The notes under the pieces: model-generated
Told to the model about the DNA's origin: nothing
Database searches by the model: none
Seen by the model: the letters and a program-made list of their open reading frames with translations, nothing else
Made by a program: the position numbers and the translations under genes
Part shown: piece after piece, positions 7,187-14,310 of the stretch
How positions within the stretch are numbered: the first letter of the stretch is position 1
Layout of the letters: each line of letters begins with the position of its first letter
Origin: a bacterium
GTDB taxonomy: Bacteria; Zhuqueibacterota; Zhuqueibacteria; Residuimicrobiales; Krinioviventaceae
NCBI GenBank assembly: GCA_024278645.1
Contig: JAJRST010000624.1
Span: 1-14,475 of the forward strand
Reading direction: 5' to 3'
Length of the DNA: 14,475 bases

Positions 7187-8503
7187 TTGAAAAATATCGA
7201 CCCCAATATATTAAGCGTTGCTTTTCGAAATAAAGAACTGTGCGCCCGCAGCGGCACCTGCATCGGCGTCTGCCCGACGAATGCATTGTCGCTCGGCGAA
7301 GATATGTACCCCAAAATACATTCCGATTTATGCAATGAATGCGGCTTGTGCAACAAAGTCTGCCCTGGCGAACAAGTGAGCTACAGCAGTTTAAGCGAAC
7401 TTGCATTTGGGCAACGTAACGGGCACAATTCGTTCGACGGCCATGTCGAACGCACTTTTGTCGGTTATTCCGGCGATGCTCGAATTCGCAAGAACGGCGC
7501 CGGCGGCGGCGTCGTGACCGCCCTCGCCTGGCATTTACTGAAAACAGGAGCGGTCGACGGCTGCATCGTGACGCGCATGAAGCCGGAGCGACCCTGGGAA
7601 GGCGAAGTCTTTATCGCTCGAAACTACAAAGAGTTGCTTTCCAGCCAGCAGTCGAAATATACTATCATTCCTGTCAATACGATCTTTCAGGAAATCAGGC
7701 GGTTGCATGGCAAGTATGCGCTCATCGCTTTGCCGTGTCAGATTCACGGCTTTCGCAAATTGCAACAGCAGAAACCAAAGTTGGCGTCAAAAATTCACCT
7801 GATCATCGGCCTGTTTTGCGCTTCCAGCCTGGAACCTTACATCACAAAAGAAATGCTGGAGATCAAGGGAATCGGCAAGAGGGATATCAAGAATTTTAAC
7901 TTTCGCGGCGGGCAGTGGCCGGGGCGCATCCGGGCGATCATGAACGACGGCGGCGTGCGCAACCTCCACTACTCAAACTTTAAAGACGGCGCCATTAATT
8001 ATTTGACCTATCTTTACAGTCCGCCGCGCTGCCAGACCTGCATCGACGGATCTTCCGAGTTCGCCGACATTGCCGTTTCCGACGCATGGACGCGCGATGC
8101 GAGCGGCAAGTACATTTTCGAGTCGCAGTCGCGGCTTTTAGCGCGGACGAAAATTGGGGTGGCTGTCATGGAGGCGGCCATCAAGGCGGGGGATCTCGTG
8201 GCCAAGGATGTGACGCAAGACCCGAACTATCAAACGCATCGGCTTCATGCGCGCAAAAAAGGAACCACCGCTTATGTTCGCGTCGAGCGCCTGAAGCAAG
8301 AGGGCAAGCCCGTCCCCGCTTATGACAGAAATGTCGATGACATCACCCCGGCGGAAAGACGAACGGAACGCATCGAGTCCTTTCTCATGCGCCTCGGCCG
8401 CATCCGCGCCATCCGGCTGCCGCTGTTTGCCTTTCTGACTTCGCGCTATGGCATCCCGCTGGTGAAAATTCGACAATTGCGTAAAAAAAGAAAATACCGC
8501 TAG
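7187..8503 (+). CDS. Coenzyme F420 hydrogenase/dehydrogenase beta-subunit family iron-sulfur flavoprotein
   Basis: The 438-residue protein has an N-terminal ferredoxin-like part (residues 15-62), then the FrhB N- and C-domains. The GAGGGVVTALAWHLL glycine-rich stretch, ALPCQIHGFRKLQ, IGLFC and RCQTCIDGSSEFADIAVSDAW are all hallmarks of the family. Relatives pass electrons between Fe-S clusters, FAD and F420 or other acceptors. Some bacterial ones sit in polysaccharide loci with unknown substrates. The second cluster motif is complete (Cys49, 52, 55, 59). The first reads CARSGTCIGVC, with Ser22 where the second Cys is expected. The start is TTG 7187, supported by AAAGGTG at 7175-7181. A C-terminal tail of about 100 basic, helical residues goes beyond the core. 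No hydrogenase, formate dehydrogenase or F420-synthesis gene is adjacent. Confidence 0.88.
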   Translation: MKNIDPNILSVAFRNKELCARSGTCIGVCPTNALSLGEDMYPKIHSDLCNECGLCNKVCPGEQVSYSSLSELAFGQRNGHNSFDGHVERTFVGYSGDARIRKNGAGGGVVTALAWHLLKTGAVDGCIVTRMKPERPWEGEVFIARNYKELLSSQQSKYTIIPVNTIFQEIRRLHGKYALIALPCQIHGFRKLQQQKPKLASKIHLIIGLFCASSLEPYITKEMLEIKGIGKRDIKNFNFRGGQWPGRIRAIMNDGGVRNLHYSNFKDGAINYLTYLYSPPRCQTCIDGSSEFADIAVSDAWTRDASGKYIFESQSRLLARTKIGVAVMEAAIKAGDLVAKDVTQDPNYQTHRLHARKKGTTAYVRVERLKQEGKPVPAYDRNVDDITPAERRTERIESFLMRLGRIRAIRLPLFAFLTSRYGIPLVKIRQLRKKRKYR

Positions 8504-8537
8504 GCCTTTCTAGTCTGCATCATTCATGAAACCAGGT

Positions 8538-8692
8538 CTCAAAGGCTCCAAGCCTCAAAGAGACAATGAAATAAGTGCAGAAAATAGCAACTATTCAGTT
8601 CAAGGACAGAAATAAAGACAAAACCATTTTGGGCAAGACTATTGCCGTAATTCTATTGTTTTCGATTACCTTTGAGACTTGGCGACTTTGAG
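8538..8692. repeat. 155-bp inverted-repeat element in a convergent spacer
   Basis: The 23-bp left arm at 8538-8560 and right arm at 8670-8692 are reverse complements at 20 of 23 positions. Each arm carries two copies of CTCAAAG (or CTTTGAG) 16 bp apart, around a central CCAAG/CTTGG. It fills most of the 207-bp gap between two convergent genes. It recalls the CTTTG-rich tandem motifs common in intergenic DNA of many environmental bacteria (from memory). It could act as a bidirectional terminator or be a MITE-like mobile repeat. No T tract or clear target duplication was seen. A lone exact 11-bp copy of the right-arm end, CCTTTGAGACT, lies at 9935-9945. Confidence 0.7.
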
Positions 8693-8710
8693 GTGAATGA
8701 ACTTTCCAGG

Positions 8711-9904
8711 TTAGACAAGTCGTTTCACCACCACCACCGTCGCATCATCCTCCCAGGTGGTGCGGTCGGCAAAGTTAAACACTTCATTAAAAATGATTTT
8801 GCAAATTTCCTTGGCGGTTTTTTTGTGATTTTTACGGACCAGCTTTTTTAGCCGCGGTATGCCGAACTGCTGCTCATTTTCTCTTTCCCGCTCGATAATG
8901 CCGTCCGAAAACATAACCAGCACGCTGCCGGGCGGCATGAGTGCGTGCGAGCGCGAAAGCCGAATTTCCGGCAAGAACCCCAGGGTGATTCCCGTCGCAT
9001 CCAATTCCTCATCGCCGTCGGCGGTGATGAGGATTGGGCCGGGATGGCCGGCGTTGACGTAAAACAGGTGGCCGTCCTTTTCAAACTCCCCGATGAAAAG
9101 CGAGACAAAATTGGTCGAATAGGTGCTGCGCTGTATGACGGTGTTCAGCTTGCGCAAAGTGTGCAACAGGCGCATCTCCTTGGCCAGGCCCATACGCAGG
9201 CCGATGACCACATCCCGCACAAGCAGCGCCGCCGGGATGCCGTGGCCGCTGGCGTCGCCAATGCTGACGCTGAAAGCGCCGTCCTCGTAATCGTGATAAT
9301 CGTAAAAATCGCCGCCCACCAGTTCCGCGGGCTGCGACAGGCCAAAGATGTCGTATCCCTCAACAATCAGTGAGCGCTTTGGCAACAGGCTTTTTTGTAT
9401 TTCCACGGCCTGCTGCAACGAACCGCCAATGATATCGGTGAACAAGCGATAGTTGAGCGACGTTCGTACGGCGTTTAAAAAGAGACTGATCTCCTCGCGA
9501 ATCCAGTTCTCCATCAATTCGAAAATGATCAGCCATTGCTTCTCCTGGTTATGCACCCAAATGGCGGTGGAGGCGTTTGGGGAGGTCACCGGCTCGGCCA
9601 GCAAGGCGTTGTTCAACTCGGGCGTGTCATAAATATAGCTGCGATGCGTCGCAACCAAGCGAACGACGTCCGAATCCACGGGCAGTTTTTTTTGCCAGCG
9701 GGACGAGGCGTTGGGCGGGTAGACGAGCACAAATTCGTCGCCGCGTTGCTCGTAAATGCGACCGTTGCAAATATGCAATTTATCGCCGAACGTCGTCGTC
9801 AGGATTTCAATCACCCGGGGGACGAGGTCGCCATGAGAGGGTTCGATGCGAATGGTCGCCAAAAGCGCATCAAGTTCTCGGTAAAATGTTTTCGGGTCCG
9901 TCAT
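8711..9904 (-). CDS. SpoIIE/PP2C-type serine phosphatase with N-terminal GAF-like domain
   Basis: The 397-residue cytosolic protein has a GAF-like sensor region at about 25-155 and a PPM/SpoIIE phosphatase domain at about 165-397. The metal-binding motifs are complete: GGDFYD (197-202), GDASGHG (216-222), NAGHPGP (284-290), SDGI (333-336) and EDDAT (385-389). Such RsbU/RsbP-like enzymes dephosphorylate anti-sigma antagonists in partner-switching pathways. No STAS or anti-sigma kinase gene lies in the window, so the partner is unknown. The start is ATG 9904, with GAAGG 5 nt upstream; an in-frame TTG at 9922 lacks such a site. It lies 50 bp downstream of a small secreted-protein gene on the same strand and may share its transcript. 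Its 3' end converges on the inverted-repeat element. Confidence 0.93.
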   Translation of the reverse strand: MTDPKTFYRELDALLATIRIEPSHGDLVPRVIEILTTTFGDKLHICNGRIYEQRGDEFVLVYPPNASSRWQKKLPVDSDVVRLVATHRSYIYDTPELNNALLAEPVTSPNASTAIWVHNQEKQWLIIFELMENWIREEISLFLNAVRTSLNYRLFTDIIGGSLQQAVEIQKSLLPKRSLIVEGYDIFGLSQPAELVGGDFYDYHDYEDGAFSVSIGDASGHGIPAALLVRDVVIGLRMGLAKEMRLLHTLRKLNTVIQRSTYSTNFVSLFIGEFEKDGHLFYVNAGHPGPILITADGDEELDATGITLGFLPEIRLSRSHALMPPGSVLVMFSDGIIERERENEQQFGIPRLKKLVRKNHKKTAKEICKIIFNEVFNFADRTTWEDDATVVVVKRLV

Positions 9905-9954
9905 GTCGCCTTCTTTTTGCAAATACGTCAGATGCCTTTGAGACTATTTAAAAA

Positions 9955-10668
9955 CTATTCTTGTATTTCCCTGCGCCAGAAATTACGAAAAGTCATCTCG
10001 CCATGAAAGTTCTTTTTTATAAAAAGCATACCGCCTTCGCCGTTGTATTCGATTTTTGAAATGTAAAATGCGCCATCCGGATTAAAGTGATAAGTGACTC
10101 GATTTTCGAGATGCTTTACATTTTTCGGCAATGGCGCCGGCGTAAAAATGTTCAACACCGGCGCGCCGCTCTCACTGTCCAGCCATATCGTGCCGCTCTT
10201 TGTTATGCCGGGCAGCGTCAACGTATACTCAAAGCCGACGCAGATTTTGCCGTCTATAGTTTTTTCCGAAACGCGTTTAACGGCGATTTTATCCTGATTC
10301 GCGGGATAAAACGGCGCTTCCCTGAAAGTATAGTCATCCTTGTCGCTGCCGGGCGTTTGTCCTTTTTCTCTTGCTTCATCGGTCTTGTCCTCGCCGTTAA
10401 ACACCAGGCTGACGAGTTCTTTTACAAGGTCGCCGCTTTCATCAACAGAAACGCGCACCACGGTCACCGTATTCTCCTCGATTTCGCCTTTGCTGTTTTT
10501 CAAAGTAAAGTGGGTGACGACTTCTCCGGGAACCCAGTTTTGATCGTGTCGAAACAATGCCACGGCTTTGAGCCACAGCGGGTCTGTCGGCGCCTGTGCA
10601 AAGCTGACTGCATTCAATGCGAGCAAAAACAATGTGAACGTCATAAATGTTTTCATCTTTCGCCTCAT
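9955..10668 (-). CDS. Secreted protein of unknown function, possibly LolA-like beta fold
   Basis: I do not recognise a named family. The 237-residue product has a basic start (MRRKMK), a hydrophobic stretch at about 7-22 and a likely signal-peptidase I site after SFAQA (about residue 26). It should be exported to the periplasm. The mature part is rich in alternating beta-type sequence. TFREAPFYPANQD and then GTIWLDSESGAPVLNIFTPAP recall the LolA/LolB-like or outer-membrane lipoprotein-sorting fold, but this is only a resemblance. There are no repeated domains and only one mature cysteine. The start is ATG 10668, which has AGAGG about 9 nt upstream; ATG 10674 lies too close to that site. The frame continues upstream to 10821 without support. 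It lies between the binding-protein gene (272 bp away, a spacer with no gene or clear terminator) and the phosphatase gene. Confidence 0.75.
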   Translation of the reverse strand: MRRKMKTFMTFTLFLLALNAVSFAQAPTDPLWLKAVALFRHDQNWVPGEVVTHFTLKNSKGEIEENTVTVVRVSVDESGDLVKELVSLVFNGEDKTDEAREKGQTPGSDKDDYTFREAPFYPANQDKIAVKRVSEKTIDGKICVGFEYTLTLPGITKSGTIWLDSESGAPVLNIFTPAPLPKNVKHLENRVTYHFNPDGAFYISKIEYNGEGGMLFIKKNFHGEMTFRNFWRREIQE

Positions 10669-10940
10669 CTTCATCTTCCTCTCTTTTGTTTTGTGGGTGC
10701 CAAAAGGTATATGGAAAAACAGGCGGGAAGCGGAAGATTGCAGCAAAAAAACAGGTTGGTTTTTCAACTTTCCAATCGATTTTTCAAGAGCGGCGTAATC
10801 GGCGGTCGTCCTGTGCGCCAAAGCTTTACGGCGCGGAAATGAATCCTGCTTTGACTTTGCGGACTCGCGTCAAAGTTATATCTACCGACCGTACGACCAG
10901 CGCATCGATTGATCGTGAAAGCGAAAAGTTTCGTTGCAGG

Positions 10941-12584
10941 CTATTTCGACGCGGCATCACCCCGCTCCAGGTAAACTTTGCGCAAATCGGGAAGGAAATG
11001 ATAAAGTTCGAATCCATGAACATAAGCAGGCGCCAGGTAGGAAACAGAGGAGCTGTGCGAAATGATGATCGCCGGCATGTCCTCCCGCAGGATATTTTCC
11101 AGTTCGATGAACAGCTCTTGCCGCTTCGTCGAATCGGCTTCGATCATGGATTGCTCCAGTATCTGATCATAAAGAGGATTGGCATAGCCGGTTAAATTTA
11201 TATCTTTGGGACTCTTGGAGTAAAACAAGGCATAGTACTCTTCAGGATCCGGAAAATTGGGAATAAAGGCGACGCGAAACATGTCGGGACGATTTTGCAA
11301 AATATATTGAAAATAACCGCTGGCACGATTTTCCAGGCGCGCGGATAAACCCGCATCCTCCAGAATAGACAGCGCCGCCTGCACATCGCTCGCCTGCACA
11401 TTGGTGGCGATTTCCAGGGGATTGTCTTTAAACTGTGTTTTTAAACGTTGAAACACGCCGACGGCGCGGCGGCGATCGTTTTCATAACCGGCAAAACGGC
11501 TGGAACCCAAAAAACTTGTGGGCACAAGCGAAGCCGCCGGCAGGGAACGAAACACTGACGCCTCGGGCAGCAGTTTTTCCCTGGTCAGGACCAGGGAGAC
11601 GGCCCGGCGAAGCTCCTTGCTTTGGGCGACCGCCGAATGATTATCCAGGGAAAAACCGAAAAAACGCACGGTCAACCCGATCGGCGAGGTATAAGTATGA
11701 AATTGCGAGGGATCGTAAACGGTTTGCGTCAACGATTTCGAAAACTGTTCGTCGGCGCGAAACAGGTCGCTCTCTCCGTTTAGAAACTCGGTGAACGCCA
11801 GCGAAACGTCGGGAAGGAACTGAATGGTCGCCGCGTCGAGATAGGGAAGACGCACGCCGTCGACGCTCTGCCAATAGTTTTCATTCCTCGCCAGTTCGAT
11901 CTTTTCAAAAGGCGTCCAGCGCTGCAGGCGGAAAGGCCCCGTGCCCACGGGATGGTGCATAAAGTTGTCGCCGTAATAGTCGATAGCTTCCGATGCAACA
12001 ATGTAGGCTGTCGGCGAGGCGAGCGTCTGCAAAAAGGAGGCATAGGGTCTGGTGAGGCGAAATTCGATATTCCTGTCGTCAAGAACCCGAATGCCGGTGA
12101 TGGAAGAAGCGCGCCCGGCGCTGAAATCGGTCAGCCCCACTATTTTTTCGCCGAACATGTACCAGTTGGGGCAGGAGTCGGCATTGGCCGCTAATCGTTG
12201 AAAAGTATACAAAACATCCCGGGCCGTTAAAGGCCGGCCACGGCCGTCGGGAAAACAGGGATCGTCAATAAAATAAACATCCGGGCGGAGCGTGAATCTG
12301 TAGCGCCGGCCGTTATCCAGGCGTTGCCACGATTCCGCCAGCAGCGGCTGCAATTCCAGCGAGTTCGGTCGGTAGCCGACCAGCCCTTCGTACAAGAGCG
12401 ACGCCAGCAGCCACTCCGATGAAAACAGGATGCGCATCGGATCGCTGGTTTCGATCTCGCTGGTTTGCATCATGCGGAATGTGCCGCCTTTTCGCGGCGA
12501 TTTTGCATCATTGTCCGAGGGAGGCGAGGAGCAGTGCAAGAGTATGATTGATGCAAAAAGTAAAAAAACTTTGCAAATTTTCAT
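10941..12584 (-). CDS. ABC transporter family-5 substrate-binding protein, probably a lipoprotein
   Basis: The 547-residue protein is a DppA/OppA-type periplasmic binding protein for peptides or other solutes. Just after the leader, at about residues 32-80, come GGTFRMM, SDPMRILFSSEWLLASLLYEG and LQPLLAESW. The hallmark PLTARDVLYTFQRL lies at about 120-135, with HPVGTGPFRLQRW at 210-225 and LRRAVSLVLTREKLLP further on. The leader MKICKVFLLFASIILLHC ends in a Cys18 that would be lipidated, but His at -1 is not a standard lipobox residue. The start is ATG 12584, set by AGAAGGGG 4-5 nt upstream; the frame opens earlier at 12605. A promoter lies at 12621-12648. No permease or ATPase genes are adjacent, so it must work with a transporter encoded elsewhere or serve as a sensor. 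The stop is TAG at 10941-10943. Confidence 0.9.
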   Translation of the reverse strand: MKICKVFLLFASIILLHCSSPPSDNDAKSPRKGGTFRMMQTSEIETSDPMRILFSSEWLLASLLYEGLVGYRPNSLELQPLLAESWQRLDNGRRYRFTLRPDVYFIDDPCFPDGRGRPLTARDVLYTFQRLAANADSCPNWYMFGEKIVGLTDFSAGRASSITGIRVLDDRNIEFRLTRPYASFLQTLASPTAYIVASEAIDYYGDNFMHHPVGTGPFRLQRWTPFEKIELARNENYWQSVDGVRLPYLDAATIQFLPDVSLAFTEFLNGESDLFRADEQFSKSLTQTVYDPSQFHTYTSPIGLTVRFFGFSLDNHSAVAQSKELRRAVSLVLTREKLLPEASVFRSLPAASLVPTSFLGSSRFAGYENDRRRAVGVFQRLKTQFKDNPLEIATNVQASDVQAALSILEDAGLSARLENRASGYFQYILQNRPDMFRVAFIPNFPDPEEYYALFYSKSPKDINLTGYANPLYDQILEQSMIEADSTKRQELFIELENILREDMPAIIISHSSSVSYLAPAYVHGFELYHFLPDLRKVYLERGDAASK

Positions 12585-12620
12585 GTGACCCCTTCTGGTG
12601 AGCATTGCGGTTCTTTTATG

Positions 12621-12648
12621 AATATACGACTTGCAGCCGTTTTTGCAA
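12621..12648 (-). promoter_or_regulatory. Sigma70-like promoter of the binding-protein gene
   Basis: Read on the minus strand, TTGCAA (12643-12648) is followed after 16 bp by TATATT (12621-12626). The -10 matches TATAAT at five of six positions and the -35 matches TTGACA at four of six. Transcription would begin near 12613, about 29 nt ahead of the ATG at 12584, with the ribosome site between them. Confidence 0.6.
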
Positions 12649-12672
12649 CAGGTTTAATTTTTTCATGGAATA

Positions 12673-12695
12673 ATTAATGAATTAAAATCATTAAT
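12673..12695. promoter_or_regulatory. Operator-like inverted repeat in the divergent spacer
   Basis: ATTAATGA at 12673-12680 and its exact reverse complement TCATTAAT at 12688-12695 flank a 7-bp A+T spacer. The site lies between the divergent binding-protein and putP genes, about 25 bp upstream of the binding-protein promoter and about 75 bp upstream of putP. It is a good candidate for a dimeric regulator that controls both. Chance is not excluded in such A+T-rich DNA. Confidence 0.4.
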
Positions 12696-12724
12696 AGCAA
12701 TGAGTTTTAAATGTTTATAAAATC

Positions 12725-12738
12725 CGAATTCAAATTCG
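12725..12738. promoter_or_regulatory. Short palindrome in the putP leader
   Basis: CGAATT at 12725-12730 and AATTCG at 12733-12738 flank a CA dinucleotide, 30 nt before the putP ATG. TATAAA at 12716-12721 just upstream could serve as a -10 box, but no convincing -35 is present. The palindrome would then lie near the transcription start, a usual place for a repressor site. Confidence 0.3.
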
Positions 12739-12768
12739 ATCCCTCAGAAAGACAACGACCGTTTGCCT

Positions 12769-14217
12769 ATGAAAATGCAAATTCTCATCCCGTTCATCCT
12801 CTATCTTTTTTTTATGATCGCCATCGGCTGGTTCTTTTATTCACGGACGAAAAACATCTCCGATTACATTCTCGGCGGTCGCGGCCTCAATTCCTGGGTC
12901 ACCTCCCTCAGCGCCCAGGCCTCGGACATGAGCGGCTGGCTGCTGCTCGGCCTTCCCGGCTACGCCTACCTGGCCGGCGTCGAGGCCTTTTGGATCGCCT
13001 TGGGTCTGGCCGTGGGCACCTTTCTCAACTGGACATTCATCGCCTCCCGCCTGCGCACTTACACGCAACACTATGGCGATTCCATCACCCTGCCCGAGTA
13101 TTTCGAGAACCGCTTCCGGGCAAAAAACAGGAGCTTGCGCGTCGTCTCGGCTCTATTCATTCTCATCTTTTTTCTCATCTATACCGCCTCCGGGTTCGTC
13201 GCCGGGGCCAAGCTGTTCAGCACGGTGTTCGGTTTGCCCTATGTGTCAGCCCTCGTTGTTGGCGTCTTTGTCATCATCAGCTACACCTTTCTCGGCGGTT
13301 TTTGGGCGGTATCATGGACCGATTTCTTCCAGGGATCGATCATGTTTTTCGCCATCCTCACCGTGCCGATGCTGGTTGTCGGCGAGTTCGGCGGCGTCGT
13401 CGCCTCATGGGACGCGCTGCATCATATCAATCATAATTTACTGACGTTGTTTTCGGACGCAGCCGGCGAACCGTTGTCGTGGATCGCCATTGTCTCGTTG
13501 ACCGCCTGGGGGCTGGGCTATTTCGGACAGCCGCACATTTTGGCGCGTTTCATGGCCATCCGCGACGTCGGGGAAATCCCAAAGGCGCGCCTGATCGCCA
13601 TGGTGTGGGTTATTTTGACGCTGTTCGGCGCCGTGTGCGTCGGACTGCTCGGCGTCGCCTATATCTATCCGCCGCTGGCCGCGGAAAAATCCGAGACCGT
13701 TTTCATGGTGCTCGTCAATTCAATGGTCGCGCCGGTCGTCGCCGGTTTTTTGCTGGCGGCGATTCTGGCGGCCATCATGAGCACGGCCGACTCGCAACTG
13801 CTGGTGGCTTCGTCGGCCATGACCGATGATTTTTACCACGTATTTTTGCACAAAAAAGCCTCGCAAAAAGAGCTGGTGTGGGTGAGCCGGGGCGCGGTCA
13901 TTTTTATCGCCATCATCGCCTTTGTCATCGCCCTCAATCCGCAATCCAGCGTGCTGGAGCTGGTCGCCTACGCCTGGGCCGGCTTTGGCGCCGCGTTCGG
14001 GCCGGTCATATTGCTGTCGCTGGTCTGGAAGCGCATGAGCGCCAACGGCGCCCTGGCCGGCATCGTCGTCGGCGGACTGACGGTTTTGGTGTGGAAGCAG
14101 TTTTCCGGCGGGATATATGACCTTTATGAAATCGTGCCCGGCTTCTTTTTTTCGATCATCGCTATTGCTGTTTTTAGCGCAGTATCCGTTAAAAACAAAC
14201 AATTCAAACAATTTTGA
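12769..14217 (+). CDS. putP: Sodium/proline symporter (SSS family)
   Basis: The 482-residue inner-membrane protein imports proline with Na+. It aligns along almost its whole length with E. coli PutP and lacks only the variable tail. Signatures are SDYILGGRGLNSWVTSLSA (residues 31-49), SDMSGWLLLGLPG with the Na+-site Asp53, YTFLGGFWAVSWTDFFQGS, WGLGYFGQPHILARFMA, the AIMSTADSQLLVASSA helix with the Ser-Thr pair that binds Na+, and NGALAGIVVGGLTVLVWKQF. About thirteen membrane segments are evident. The start ATG 12769 is preceded only by weak purine-rich sequence; ATG 12775 is an alternative, and TTG 12763 is less likely. No putA (proline dehydrogenase) is adjacent, so the proline taken up may serve osmoprotection or catabolism encoded elsewhere. 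The gene diverges from the binding-protein gene across a 184-bp spacer with two palindromes. Confidence 0.95.
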   Translation: MKMQILIPFILYLFFMIAIGWFFYSRTKNISDYILGGRGLNSWVTSLSAQASDMSGWLLLGLPGYAYLAGVEAFWIALGLAVGTFLNWTFIASRLRTYTQHYGDSITLPEYFENRFRAKNRSLRVVSALFILIFFLIYTASGFVAGAKLFSTVFGLPYVSALVVGVFVIISYTFLGGFWAVSWTDFFQGSIMFFAILTVPMLVVGEFGGVVASWDALHHINHNLLTLFSDAAGEPLSWIAIVSLTAWGLGYFGQPHILARFMAIRDVGEIPKARLIAMVWVILTLFGAVCVGLLGVAYIYPPLAAEKSETVFMVLVNSMVAPVVAGFLLAAILAAIMSTADSQLLVASSAMTDDFYHVFLHKKASQKELVWVSRGAVIFIAIIAFVIALNPQSSVLELVAYAWAGFGAAFGPVILLSLVWKRMSANGALAGIVVGGLTVLVWKQFSGGIYDLYEIVPGFFFSIIAIAVFSAVSVKNKQFKQF

Positions 14218-14245
14218 AGTAACTATTCAGGGCTTTATTTGACAT

Positions 14246-14293
14246 GATTTACAGGATGAACAGGATTTCAAGTAGGTTTTTATCCGGTAAATC
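14246..14293. repeat. Imperfect hairpin with tandem ACAGGAT-type motif
   Basis: GATTTACAGGAT at 14246-14257 pairs with ATCCGGTAAATC at 14282-14293 at 11 of 12 positions around a 24-nt loop. Inside, ACAGGAT occurs twice (14251-14257 and 14260-14266), which gives a local tandem motif. It begins 28 nt after the putP stop. Sequences of the form ATTTACAGGATTAACAGGATT are frequent intergenic repeats in many environmental bacterial genomes (from memory). No T tract follows, so it is not a standard terminator. Confidence 0.6.
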
Positions 14294-14310
14294 AAAACAA
14301 TTATCACAAT

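Noticed and set aside
8538..8692. CRISPR array
   Set aside because: There are only two short heptamer pairs per arm in inverted orientation, with no regular direct repeats or spacers and no cas genes.
10849..10875. CTTTGAC/GTCAAAG hairpin downstream of the binding-protein gene
   Set aside because: Seven-base arms with a 13-nt loop and no T tract on the transcribed strand; too weak to call a terminator.
10087..11195. Plus-strand open frames opposite the secreted-protein gene and its upstream spacer
   Set aside because: No domain, signal or ribosome site; the minus-strand gene has a signal peptide and a Shine-Dalgarno site.
12711..13436. 241-codon plus-strand frame overlapping putP
   Set aside because: It is an out-of-frame reading of putP, rich in Arg/His/Pro; the putP frame has full-length homology.
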